Shown: positions 16,003-24,233, counted from the stretch's first letter. The stretch is DNA of 64,000 bases from CAYZZU01 sp964483105 (GCA_964483105.1 CAYZZU010000013.1:1-64000); one strand, 5' to 3'. The notes: generated from the letters alone by a model not told the origin. Program-made: numbers and translations.

Positions 16003-16536
16003 CTACAGGCGCCTCAACCGGAAAAAGTAAAAAAGCAGCGAGGCAAAGGTCACGAAAAAAAGAATAAAGGTCCAGGGGTGCACATTCCAGAGGTCCGGAA
16101 TCACCACCGCGCCGTAATCGGCGAACCTGGAGATTCGGGGGAAAACCGCCTGGTAGGTCGAGGCATAGATTCCGCCTCCCACCAGAAACCCCAACACCCC
16201 GGGAATCAGATAATCGAGTCTGCCCGCGCCGCCCCCGGCGACGCATGTCCCGGGTCAGAATCCTCCGACGGCCATCCCCACACCGAATATCAGGCCGCCC
16301 AACACATTCCCCACAATATAGGTATTGGGAACATTCGCGATCGAGTAGATTCCGAGACCTTTCATCAGATAGACGAGGGTCATGGAGACCATGAGGGTGC
16401 TCAACATGAACTTCAGTACCGTAAAATCCCTGAAGCGGAACTGGTTGACGATCGTATCGTACCGTGTCAGCCGAGCCTTGTTCAGAAGAAAACCGAAAAA
16501 GAAGCCAAAGACCAATGCCGAGACGATCCAGTTCAT
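16003..16536 (-). CDS. YeeE/YedE sulfur-transporter C-terminal half, probable selenoprotein (in-frame TGA = Sec94)
   Basis: Reading from the ATG at 16536 gives 93 residues ending FGVGMAVGGF, then TGA (16255-16257), then PGTCVAG and a further 83 in-frame sense codons to 16003, 177 residues in all. The family motif is G[FY]CPGTC, so the TGA stands exactly at a conserved cysteine and the downstream frame continues the family (LDYLIPGVLGFLVGGGIYAS, two more membrane helices). A stem-loop fitting a bacterial SECIS starts 10 bases after the TGA. In the studied thiosulfate importer TsuA of this family conserved cysteines handle the substrate. It begins one base after the paired half-transporter. Without selenium decoding the product would be truncated. 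Confidence 0.85.
16226..16244 (-). promoter_or_regulatory. Candidate bacterial SECIS hairpin for the TGA at 16255-16257
   Basis: On the mRNA, bases 11-18 after the UGA (GCGUCGCC) pair with bases 22-29 (GGCGGCGC), with one U-G wobble, leaving a GGG apical loop at bases 19-21. Bacterial SECIS elements have a small apical loop starting with G at about 16-37 bases after the UGA, and the formate dehydrogenase example has its loop at nearly the same distance. The stem also lies in coding sequence, so part of the GC pairing could be chance. Confidence 0.65.
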
Positions 16537-16537
16537 T

Positions 16538-17068
16538 TCAATACCTCCTCCGATAAAGGATCAGGGTCGTGATCACTCCCGACACGAAAAGACCGGCCGT
16601 GAACAAAAGCCCCGCCGGCGCCAGAAGCATGGTCCCGGAGATCGCAAGGCCGCTGGTGCATCCGCCGGCAAGACTGGCGCCGTACTCCAGGATCATGCCG
16701 GCCAGAAACGCCGCCAGCCACCGTTTCCATTTTTCAGGACCGAAGATCTCCCGCCACTGCGTGGTGACATGACTCAGATGGAAGGTCTTCGATAAGAGGG
16801 AGGAGGTCATCGCACCGAGGAAGACCCCCGCCATGAGAATCAACTGCCAATTGATCCCCAACTGCCGGATGTACTTGAAAAACAGGTTGTCCGCCAGTTT
16901 CGGCGCCAACGCCCTTTCAACCAGACCGCTTAAATTCAGAAAACTTCCTGAAGCCCCGATCAGGTGCCCGGTCAGTACGGGCGCCAGGGCCACGACGATG
17001 CCGAAGAGCGCTCCGGCCGCGTAGGGACTCCACGACTCCCTTGTCAATATCTTCCAGATCCGGTTCAT
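16538..17068 (-). CDS. YeeE/YedE sulfur-transporter N-terminal half
   Basis: 176 aa with about four membrane helices. The family signature GGCTSGLAISG (C137) is the first of the two cysteine motifs of YeeE/YedE (COG2391) proteins; the second motif is on the next gene, so the transporter is split in two. Members move thiosulfate or other sulfur species across the inner membrane. The stop is one base from the next start and the shared GGAGG lies inside its last codons, so the halves are translationally coupled. Confidence 0.9.
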   Translation of the reverse strand: MNRIWKILTRESWSPYAAGALFGIVVALAPVLTGHLIGASGSFLNLSGLVERALAPKLADNLFFKYIRQLGINWQLILMAGVFLGAMTSSLLSKTFHLSHVTTQWREIFGPEKWKRWLAAFLAGMILEYGASLAGGCTSGLAISGTMLLAPAGLLFTAGLFVSGVITTLILYRRRY

Positions 17069-17132
17069 GTTCGCCTCCAGGGTCTTATGACACTCTGCAA
17101 ACGGGACGCTTTCCCGCGAAACGCCCCCAAAC

Positions 17133-17825
17133 CTAAGCGGTCTTCCCCTTCTCCCGGGCCGGGCCGGATCTCCGGTAAAACCAGGAGAGAAAGGGGAATC
17201 CGAGAAAGAGGAAAAGAGTCAAGAGAAGCAGAATCCGGTCTCCCACGGTTCCGGGAAGTCTCCACCTCGCTTTCCCGGACCGGTCAAGGTTGTAATCAAT
17301 CAGATCCCCCCGGGGCACTTTGGAAGGATCGGGGGTGGGGGGGGCGATCACATATTCACGGTTCCCGGAGGAGGTCTCTTTTGCTTTTCCCCCCTTCTTC
17401 GTGGTCGACCCCTTTTCCGTCCCGGCCGCAGGTAATGAAACGCTCTTTGAAGGACCTCCGCCAGCCTGGATCACCGCGCCGTACAGAACGGCACGCTTTT
17501 CATAATCATCCGGATGGCATGCGGCACAGCTCTTCTGTAGATTTTCCAGGGGCCTGACCATTCCCTGGTGGGATTCAACCCGGGTCGTTCCCGCCGTATT
17601 CCCGGAATGGCAGAACACGCAGAAATCACCGAAGGCATGCTGTGCATGATACGCACCTTTGGTATTGACCCGCATCGCCCCTCTGATTTCATGACAGTTT
17701 TTACAGGACGAGGCCGACGCTCCGCAGGCCCCTTCCACGGACGCGGGAAGAAGCCATACCAGGAACACACAAACCCAATAAAACGAGATTCCTCTGCCGG
17801 ACATCCCCCACCCTGGTCCCCTCAT
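17133..17825 (-). CDS. Triheme c-type cytochrome with C-terminal membrane anchor, first gene of the sigma-54 operon
   Basis: 230 aa from the ATG at 17825, chosen for GAGGAGA seven bases upstream. An N-terminal signal (FYWVCVFLVWLLPASVEG) is followed by three heme motifs CKNCH, CVFCH and CAACH at residues about 40-105, a low-complexity Lys/Gly/Thr linker, and a membrane helix near the C-terminus (RILLLLTLFLFLGFPFLSWF). It would sit on the periplasmic face and serve as electron entry or exit for the complex encoded downstream. I do not recognise a named family. Confidence 0.87.
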   Translation of the reverse strand: MRGPGWGMSGRGISFYWVCVFLVWLLPASVEGACGASASSCKNCHEIRGAMRVNTKGAYHAQHAFGDFCVFCHSGNTAGTTRVESHQGMVRPLENLQKSCAACHPDDYEKRAVLYGAVIQAGGGPSKSVSLPAAGTEKGSTTKKGGKAKETSSGNREYVIAPPTPDPSKVPRGDLIDYNLDRSGKARWRLPGTVGDRILLLLTLFLFLGFPFLSWFYRRSGPAREKGKTA

Positions 17826-17901
17826 CGGCGGTCTCCTCTTCTTGACCTGATGATTCGTAACGGAAGAAAACGCTGCCAACCCCTCTCGTATTTTCATAGA
17901 A

Positions 17902-17917
17902 TGCAAGAAAGGTGCCA
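17902..17917 (-). promoter_or_regulatory. Sigma-54 promoter of the 11-gene respiratory operon
   Basis: The minus strand reads TGGCAC-CTTTC-TTGCA, a full match to the -24/-12 consensus TGGCACNNNNNTTGCA. The -12 element is about 75 bases from the first start codon (17825). The neighbouring NtrC-family gene and the rpoN gene at 36769 provide plausible activator and sigma factor. Confidence 0.88.
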
Positions 17918-17920
17918 TCA

Positions 17921-17943
17921 TATTCACTATTTCGAATATTCAC
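17921..17943 (-). promoter_or_regulatory. Possible operator: GTGAATA direct repeat around TTCGAA
   Basis: On the minus strand GTGAATA occurs twice with a 16-base period (17937-17943 and 17921-17927), flanking the palindrome TTCGAA (17931-17936). It begins only four bases upstream of the -24 box, close for a classical enhancer. A TTCGAA-centred palindrome also overlaps the promoter of the tetraheme cytochrome at 48515-48532. Confidence 0.35.
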
Positions 17944-17993
17944 ATAACATTATGATTTTTCGCTTGATTTACGTGCCACGATCCGCAGCGGAG

Positions 17994-18038
17994 AAAAAAA
18001 GCCCCCGGCGATTCTCAATAATGAGAATTACCGAGGGC
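17994..18038 (-). terminator. Rho-independent terminator after the NtrC-family regulator
   Basis: On the minus strand a long hairpin (GCCCTCGG..ATTCTCA pairing with TGAGAAT..CCGGGGGC, small internal bulges) is followed by seven T residues. It separates the metabolic block upstream from the sigma-54 operon. Confidence 0.88.
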
Positions 18039-18123
18039 ATCCTGTCTCAATTCCGATAATTTCCCGGGACCTACTGGAATCAAGTGATCAAGGACTCAGG
18101 GATCCGCCCAGGCCGCAAGGCCG

Positions 18124-19473
18124 TTAATCCCGCCTCTCCAATTTCCGGTAGAGAGTGGCGAGACTGATCCCGAGCAGTTTCGCGGCCTTTGATTTGTCAT
18201 GATGGGTCTTTTGCAGGATCGATTGAATGTGCCTTCTTTCAAAGGATCGAAGAGCCGCGTTCAGGTTGTCCCTGTCAGCCCCGGACGACCCTTCGTCGTC
18301 ATCCGAAAGATGGAAAGGCAGATCTTCCGGACCCAGAAAGGGAGGGGTTCCAAGGACCACCCCCCGTTCAATCACGTTTTCCAGTTCGCGGATGTTCCCT
18401 CTCCATGGATGCTTCATCAGGATCCGGAGGGCATGGTCTGTAACACCCCGGAAATCCTTATTCAGTTCCCGGTTATATTTCCCGATAAAATGATCCACCA
18501 GGAGGGGGATATCTTCCGAACGGTCCCGCAGGGGGGGGACCCGGATCTCCACGACGTTCAGGCGATAGTAAAGATCCTCCCGGAACATCCCCTCACGGAT
18601 CCGTTCACGGAGATCCTGGTGAGTGGCCGCAATCAGGCGGATATCCACCGGAACCGGACCGGTCGCCCCCAGTGGATAGATCGCCTTCTCTTCAATGGCC
18701 CGCAGAATCTTGGCCTGAAGAACAAGCGGCAAATCCGCGATCTCGTCGAGAAAAAGCGTTCCCTGGTCGGCAGCCTCAAAAACTCCACCCTGGTCCTTCA
18801 TGGCCCCGGTGAAGGCGCCTTTCAGATGTCCGAACAGGATCGATTCCAGCAGCGTTTCCGGAATGGCGCCGCAATTGACCGGAATAAAACGCATTCGTCT
18901 ACGGGGACTTCTCTGGTGGATCGTCCGTGCAACCAGTTCCTTTCCGGTACCGCTCTCACCGGTGATCAGGACCGTCCCCCTGGAAGAAGAAACCTTACGG
19001 ATCACGGCGAGCAAATCCTGAATCGCTTCGGACCGTCCAATGATCGGGGAGCCGGCAAAGTCGTCATCCGCCTCTCCCTCAGCGGACAGAACGGACTCAA
19101 GGACCGGCGGATGGCTACGGAAAAGCTTTTCCACCTTGAAGACGATCTCTTCACGGATGAAGGGCTTGATGATGCAGTCGCTCGCGCCCGTCCGGATAGC
19201 GGACACGGCCTTTTCAAGAGAATCATACGTCGTAATGATCAATACGGGAGTTCCCGGGCGTATCTCCCGGCTTTTCCTCAAAACATCGTATCCGCCTTCT
19301 TCGGGCAGCAGAAGATCACAGATGACGGCATCGAAAGGGATGCGTGTGATCAGTTTTTCCGCACCTTCCTTGTCCCGGACCCTGACAATGTGATACCCCT
19401 TCTCGGAAAGAACGCTTCTCAGCATATTCAGCGTTTTGATTTCATGGGAGACAACGAGAATCTTCTGCGCCAT
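18124..19473 (-). CDS. NtrC-family sigma-54 activator with degenerate receiver domain
   Basis: 449 aa from the ATG at 19473. The receiver (1-120) keeps D53 (ICDLLLP) and the Lys (IIKPF), but the acidic pair that binds Mg is replaced: ILVVSHE instead of the usual ILVVDDE. The AAA+ domain has Walker A GESGTGKE, GAFTGA for sigma-54 contact, and FLDEIADLP. A Fis-type helix-turn-helix ends the protein (DKSKAAKLLGISLATLYRKL). No kinase gene is adjacent. Its position immediately upstream of the operon at 17825 makes that operon its likely target. The altered receiver may work without phosphorylation; this is inference. Confidence 0.93.
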   Translation of the reverse strand: MAQKILVVSHEIKTLNMLRSVLSEKGYHIVRVRDKEGAEKLITRIPFDAVICDLLLPEEGGYDVLRKSREIRPGTPVLIITTYDSLEKAVSAIRTGASDCIIKPFIREEIVFKVEKLFRSHPPVLESVLSAEGEADDDFAGSPIIGRSEAIQDLLAVIRKVSSSRGTVLITGESGTGKELVARTIHQRSPRRRMRFIPVNCGAIPETLLESILFGHLKGAFTGAMKDQGGVFEAADQGTLFLDEIADLPLVLQAKILRAIEEKAIYPLGATGPVPVDIRLIAATHQDLRERIREGMFREDLYYRLNVVEIRVPPLRDRSEDIPLLVDHFIGKYNRELNKDFRGVTDHALRILMKHPWRGNIRELENVIERGVVLGTPPFLGPEDLPFHLSDDDEGSSGADRDNLNAALRSFERRHIQSILQKTHHDKSKAAKLLGISLATLYRKLERRD

Positions 19474-19507
19474 ATCAGAACCCGCTCCAATTCCTCCGGC
19501 TCCGGTT

Positions 19508-21094
19508 TCAGGTGTCCGCAAGGAGGGACCGTGCGCATTGTGCCCCATCCAGCGCGGAACTGATGATCCCTCCGGCGTATCCCGCCCCCTCCCCCACGGG
19601 GTAAAGCCCTCTCACGCTGATCGAGGCATAGTCCTCTCCACGCACAAGACGAAGCGGAGAGGAGGTCCGGGTTTCCACTCCGATCAGAACGGCCTCCTCC
19701 GACACGAAACCGGCCATTTTTCGTCCCCAGTTTCGAAGCGCTCTTGTCAAACCTCCGACGACAAATCCGGGAAGATGGTCCGCAAGGTTCGATGAAACAA
19801 CCCCCGGCCGGTAGGTCACATCGGGAAGGGTGGAGGAAACCCGTTGATTCAGGAAGTCGGTCATCCGCTGCGCCGGCGCAAAATAGGTTCCCCCCGTCGT
19901 CTGAAAGGCCTTCCGCTCCCATTGCCGGAGAAAGAGCAACCCGGCAAGCGGTCCGGAATCTCCGAAGTCTTCCGGACGAACGGTCACCACCAATCCGCTG
20001 TTCGCGTACCCGCTGTCCCGCCGCGCGTTACTCATCCCATTGGTGACGACGCTTCCGGACTCCGGGTTGGCCGCGATGACATGCCCTCCGGGACACATGC
20101 AGAAAGAATAAACACCACGCCCGTGAACCCGGTCACGGAAGGTCAGCCGATAATCCGCGGGTGAAAGCCTCCGATGGCCCGCCCAGCCGCCGTACTGGAG
20201 GCGATCGATCAATTCCTGGGGGTGCTCCACCCTCACGCCGATGGCGAGCGGCTTGGGAACCATTGCGACACCCCGTCTCACCAGCATCTCGAAGGTATCT
20301 CCGGCACCGTGTCCGGGCGCCAGAATCACACGTTCGCTCTGAATGCGATCCTTCCCATTGACCATCACCCCACAGACCGAGTGGTTCCGCATGATCAGGT
20401 CCGTCACCCGGCTCCCGAAACGGATCTCACCTCCCGCTTTCTCAATCTTCTCCCGGATCGACACAATCACGCGCCGAAGCCGGTCTGTCCCGATGTGGGG
20501 TTTCGAATCATAGAGTATCTCGGGCGGCGCCCCGGCCTCAACCAACTCCTGCAACAAAAAACGGATCGCCGGATCCCGTTTCCGGGTCGTCAGCTTGCCG
20601 TCCGAGAAGGTCCCGGCGCCTCCTTCCCCGAAGCAGACATTGTCTTCCGTTCGAAACCTCCCGTTCCGCCAGAAGTCTTCCACGTCGCGCACCCGTTCCG
20701 GCATGGATTTTCCTCGTTCCAGAATGATCGGCTCGGCTCCCGCGCGGGCCAGGATCAGGGAGGCGAAAATCCCCGCAGGACCGAATCCAACGACGACAGG
20801 CCTTTCGGAAAATCTCCTCTTCGGGAAAGAAAAAAACGGAGGGCTGGAAAGAACGGGACGAACCTGAAGATCCTTCCGGTCGCGATTCTTCTGATAAAGA
20901 CGATCCTCGCCCCTGCAGGAAATCTCGACCTGGTAGAGGATCCGGACATCATGACGGGCATCTACGGAACGGCGGAGAATCCGGAATGTCCGGAGATCCG
21001 CCGGCGGAACCAGGAGAAGATCGGCAACCACGTTTTTCAGCCCCGATTCATCCTGATCCGGTGTCAGGCGGATTCCGCTTACAAGGAGAGACAT
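19508..21094 (-). CDS. FAD-dependent dehydrogenase, COG2509 family
   Basis: 528 aa cytosolic flavoprotein of the widespread but poorly characterised COG2509 group. The dinucleotide fold is at residues about 95-125 (VVVGFGPAGIFASLILARAG, ending in E). Conserved family blocks include FGEGGAGTFSDGKLTTR, VYSFCMCPGGHV and YPVGEGAGYAGGIISSA. The substrate is unknown. It lies 22 bases after ahcY and overlaps the upstream open frame of the regulator gene, so it is probably co-transcribed with the methyl-cycle genes. Confidence 0.86.
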   Translation of the reverse strand: MSLLVSGIRLTPDQDESGLKNVVADLLLVPPADLRTFRILRRSVDARHDVRILYQVEISCRGEDRLYQKNRDRKDLQVRPVLSSPPFFSFPKRRFSERPVVVGFGPAGIFASLILARAGAEPIILERGKSMPERVRDVEDFWRNGRFRTEDNVCFGEGGAGTFSDGKLTTRKRDPAIRFLLQELVEAGAPPEILYDSKPHIGTDRLRRVIVSIREKIEKAGGEIRFGSRVTDLIMRNHSVCGVMVNGKDRIQSERVILAPGHGAGDTFEMLVRRGVAMVPKPLAIGVRVEHPQELIDRLQYGGWAGHRRLSPADYRLTFRDRVHGRGVYSFCMCPGGHVIAANPESGSVVTNGMSNARRDSGYANSGLVVTVRPEDFGDSGPLAGLLFLRQWERKAFQTTGGTYFAPAQRMTDFLNQRVSSTLPDVTYRPGVVSSNLADHLPGFVVGGLTRALRNWGRKMAGFVSEEAVLIGVETRTSSPLRLVRGEDYASISVRGLYPVGEGAGYAGGIISSALDGAQCARSLLADT

Positions 21095-21116
21095 CTGCTC
21101 AATCGGAGAAGAAGGT

Positions 21117-22394
21117 TCAGGTCCCCATGTCCCAGGAAGCGAGATATTTTCGCTGCTCCTCGGTCAGTTCATCGATGGAGATTCCCATGGTGGAAAGTTT
21201 GATCGATGCGACCCAACTGTCGATTTCATGCGGAACCGGGTAGACCCGTTTCTCGAATTGTCCCCTGTTCTTAACGGCGTATTCCGAGGCGAGGGCCTGA
21301 GTGGCAAAACTCATATCCATGACGCAGGCGGGATGACCTTCCGCCGCGGAGAGGTTGATCAGGCGCCCCTCGGCCAGGACGTAGATCTTCCTCCCGTCAT
21401 CCATGGAAAATTCATCCACGTAATTCCGTACATCCTTTCGGACCGAACGGGCCATGGCGTTCAGCGCGACGAGGTCGATCTCGACATCAAAGTGGCCGGA
21501 GTTGCAGACCATACACCCGTCCTTCATCACCTTGAAGTGTTCTTCCCGAATCACGTGGATATCACCGGTCAGGGTACAGATCAGGTCGGCAATCGGTGCG
21601 GCCTCGGCCATCGGCATGACCCGGAATCCGTCCATGGCCGCTTCGATCGCCTTGACCGGATCGACTTCGGTGACGATTACGTTGGCGCCCATTCCGCGGG
21701 CCCGGGTGGCGAATCCCCGGCCGCACCAGCCATACCCGGCGGCCACGACGGTCTTGCCGGCCAGGAGTATGTCGGTGGCCCGGATGATCCCGTCCAGCGT
21801 GGACTGGCCGGTGCCGTAACGATTGTCAAAAAGATGCTTGGTGTCGGCGTCGTTGACCGCGATCACGGGGAAGAGGAGCGCCCCGTCCTTTTCCATGGCC
21901 TTGAGACGAATCACACCGGTCGTGGTCTCTTCCATACTGGCCACGATTTGTCCGGCCAGTTCAGGATGTTGCGCGTGGATGGTGGATACCAGGTCGGCGC
22001 CGTCATCCATGGTGATATGCGGCCCGTGCTCAACGGCGGATGCGATATGCCGGTAAAAGGTATCGCGGTCTTCCCCCTTGCGGGCATGGACGGCGATGCC
22101 GTAGTCACGTACCAGGGAAGCCGCCACATCATCCTGCGTGGAGAGAGGGTTGGAGGCACAGAGGAGCACATCCGCCCCACCCGCTTTCAGGGTACGGACC
22201 AGATTGGCCGTCTCGGCGGTAACGTGGAGACAGGCGGACATTTTCATCCCCTTCAGGGGCAGTTCCTTGGAAAACCGTTCACGCACCCGCTGAAGGACAG
22301 GCATATCCTGATCGGCCCATTCGATCCGTTTCTTCCCCTGATCGGCAAGCTGCGGCGCGGCGATATCATGCTGGATGGTTATTTCCATAGCCAT
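21117..22394 (-). CDS. ahcY: S-adenosylhomocysteine hydrolase
   Basis: 425 aa, the usual bacterial length. It splits S-adenosylhomocysteine to adenosine and homocysteine with bound NAD. Landmarks: HVTAETANLVRTLKAGGADV, ASNPLSTQDD, the NAD site GYGWCGRGFATRARGMGANV, and the C-terminal KLSTMGISIDELTEEQRKYL. The start has AAGGGATG upstream. Located just downstream of metK, so the two enzymes of the methyl cycle are encoded together. Confidence 0.98.
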   Translation of the reverse strand: MAMEITIQHDIAAPQLADQGKKRIEWADQDMPVLQRVRERFSKELPLKGMKMSACLHVTAETANLVRTLKAGGADVLLCASNPLSTQDDVAASLVRDYGIAVHARKGEDRDTFYRHIASAVEHGPHITMDDGADLVSTIHAQHPELAGQIVASMEETTTGVIRLKAMEKDGALLFPVIAVNDADTKHLFDNRYGTGQSTLDGIIRATDILLAGKTVVAAGYGWCGRGFATRARGMGANVIVTEVDPVKAIEAAMDGFRVMPMAEAAPIADLICTLTGDIHVIREEHFKVMKDGCMVCNSGHFDVEIDLVALNAMARSVRKDVRNYVDEFSMDDGRKIYVLAEGRLINLSAAEGHPACVMDMSFATQALASEYAVKNRGQFEKRVYPVPHEIDSWVASIKLSTMGISIDELTEEQRKYLASWDMGT

Positions 22395-22469
22395 GGATCA
22401 TCCCTTTCCAATTTGTAGTTCCTATTTTCGAATTACCAATTTCCAGTTCCCAATTCCCAATTTCTGATC
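22395..22469. repeat. Short direct repeats of the TTCCCAATT type
   Basis: Between metK and ahcY lie several imperfect copies of a roughly 8-base unit (CCAATTTCC, AGTTCCCAATT, CCCAATTTC). A related stretch (GGAAATTGAGAGTTGAGAACT) lies between gspE and gspF at 59912. Such runs are common intergenic filler; no function is seen. Confidence 0.4.
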
Positions 22470-23663
22470 TTACAGCCCCGCGAGCCTGCGCAGCTCGCCC
22501 ACCTGATCGGTCCGTTCCCAGGTAAACCCATCCCCCTTCCTCCATCGCATCCCCTCCGGGCTTCTGCCGAAATGCCCATAGGCCGCCGTCGCCTTGAAGA
22601 TGGGCCGCTTGAGATCGAGGGTTTTGATAATGGCGGACGGACGCATATCGAAGATCTCACGGATGATCTCCACGATCTTTTTTTCAGGGATCTTTTCCGT
22701 CCCGAAGGCATCCACGTGAACCGAGACCGGATCCGCGACGCCAATGGCATAGGCTAACTGGAGTTCGAACTTGTCGGCAAGCCCGGCGGCCACTACGTTT
22801 TTGCAGATATACCGGGCCATGTAGGCCCCGGAACGGTCGACCTTGGAGGGGTCCTTTCCGGAAAAACAGCCGCCGCCGTGGCTCCCGACACCACCGTAGG
22901 TGTCGACGATGATCTTCCGGCCGGTCAGACCGCAGTCCCCCATAGGCCCTCCCACCACGAAGCGCCCCGTGGGATTGATGTGGTAAATCACGTTCTCTTC
23001 ATCCAGGAGCTCAGGCGGAACCACCGGCTTGATCACCTTCTCGATCAGGTCTTCCCGGATTTCCTTGAGCGTCACGTCAGGACTGTGCTGAGTGGACAGG
23101 ACGATGGTATGAACCCGGCCGGGAGCCCCATTGTCGTACTCCACGGTAACCTGGGATTTCCCGTCGGGACGAAGGTATTCAATGACGCCCTCTTTTCGAA
23201 CTTCAGACAGTTGACGGGTCAGCTTATGCGCCAGGCTGATCGGTAGAGGCATGAATTCCTCGGTCTCGTTCGTGGCATACCCGAACATGAGTCCCTGATC
23301 CCCGGCTCCCTGTTCCTCGTGAAGCCCGGTCCCCTCCGTCACCCCCTGAGAAATGTCGGGAGACTGCTCGTCAATCGAGGTCACTACGGCACAGGTCTCG
23401 TAATCAAAGCCGTACTTGGCCCGCGTATACCCCGCCTCCTTGATGGTTTGCCGAACCACCTTGGGAATATCCACGTAACAATCGGTGGAGATTTCACCCG
23501 CCACCATGGCCAGTCCCGTGGTGACCAGCGTCTCGCAGGCAACCCGCCCGTCCGGATCCTGGTTCAGAATTTCATCCAGTATGGCATCGGAAATCTGGTC
23601 GGCGATCTTATCCGGATGCCCTTCGGTCACGGATTCGGACGTAAACAGGTACTTTTTCGTCAT
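22470..23663 (-). CDS. metK: S-adenosylmethionine synthase
   Basis: 397 aa. Makes S-adenosylmethionine from methionine and ATP. The N-terminal SESVTEGHPDKIADQISDAI, the GAGDQGLMFGYA motif and GGCFSGKDPSKVDRSGAYMA are the three MetK signatures. GAGGAGG lies upstream of the ATG. The 40-base gap to apt is too short for a SAM riboswitch. Forms a methyl-cycle group with ahcY. Confidence 0.98.
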   Translation of the reverse strand: MTKKYLFTSESVTEGHPDKIADQISDAILDEILNQDPDGRVACETLVTTGLAMVAGEISTDCYVDIPKVVRQTIKEAGYTRAKYGFDYETCAVVTSIDEQSPDISQGVTEGTGLHEEQGAGDQGLMFGYATNETEEFMPLPISLAHKLTRQLSEVRKEGVIEYLRPDGKSQVTVEYDNGAPGRVHTIVLSTQHSPDVTLKEIREDLIEKVIKPVVPPELLDEENVIYHINPTGRFVVGGPMGDCGLTGRKIIVDTYGGVGSHGGGCFSGKDPSKVDRSGAYMARYICKNVVAAGLADKFELQLAYAIGVADPVSVHVDAFGTEKIPEKKIVEIIREIFDMRPSAIIKTLDLKRPIFKATAAYGHFGRSPEGMRWRKGDGFTWERTDQVGELRRLAGL

Positions 23664-23703
23664 GGAACTCCTCCTCGTTGAGTTCGGACTCGGAAATGGA
23701 AAA

Positions 23704-24219
23704 TCAGAATTTCAACAGTGAAAAGACGGGATATCCGTCCAGCCTTTCCCTGCCTTTGAGAAACTCCAGCTCCAGGAGAAAAACACATTCCAGAATATTG
23801 CCCTGAAGGTTTTCGACCAGGTCAATGGCCGCCCGGATGGTCCCTCCGGTTGCGATCAGATCATCCGCAATCAGGACATTCTGCCCCGGAGTGATCGCGT
23901 CCTTGTGAATCTCAAGTTGATCGGTCCCATATTCCAGTTCGTAGATCGTCTTGTACGTTTTGTAGGGAAGCTTGCCGGGTTTCCGCACCAGAATCACACC
24001 GGCTCCCAGGCGGTATGCCAGAGCGGATCCGATCACGAATCCCCTGGATTCAATCCCGACGACCAGATCGACCTGACGATCCAGATAACGGTTGGCCAGG
24101 CTGTCGATAGCCCGTGCGAAAGCCCTTTTATTGGAGAGAAGTGTGGTGATATCCTTGAAGATAACCCCCTTCTTCGGAAAATCCGGGATATCACGGATCA
24201 GATTTCTCAGTTCCTCCAT
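23704..24219 (-). CDS. apt: Adenine phosphoribosyltransferase
   Basis: 171 aa from the ATG at 24219, which has AGGAGG five bases upstream (a GTG six bases earlier overlaps that site). It salvages adenine to AMP with PRPP. The PRPP loop is VLIADDLIATGGTIRAAIDL, and the hood has the family stretch VGIESRGFVIGSALAYRLGA. Being next to ahcY and metK suits salvage of adenine from the methyl cycle. Confidence 0.97.
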   Translation of the reverse strand: MEELRNLIRDIPDFPKKGVIFKDITTLLSNKRAFARAIDSLANRYLDRQVDLVVGIESRGFVIGSALAYRLGAGVILVRKPGKLPYKTYKTIYELEYGTDQLEIHKDAITPGQNVLIADDLIATGGTIRAAIDLVENLQGNILECVFLLELEFLKGRERLDGYPVFSLLKF

Positions 24220-24233
24220 GGACACCTCCTCGA

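Noticed and set aside
16003..16197. A separate 64-residue membrane-protein gene starting with GTG
   Set aside because: It is in the same frame as the gene ending at the TGA (16255), with no stop in between, and together they match one YeeE/YedE half; selenocysteine read-through explains it better than two genes or a frameshift.
15016..16572. 518-codon open frame on the plus strand
   Set aside because: It is antisense to the TorD, YedE and molybdoenzyme genes, has low-complexity Pro/Arg/Ser composition and no domain.
23664..23703. SAM riboswitch ahead of metK
   Set aside because: The gap is only 40 bases and shows no riboswitch-like fold.
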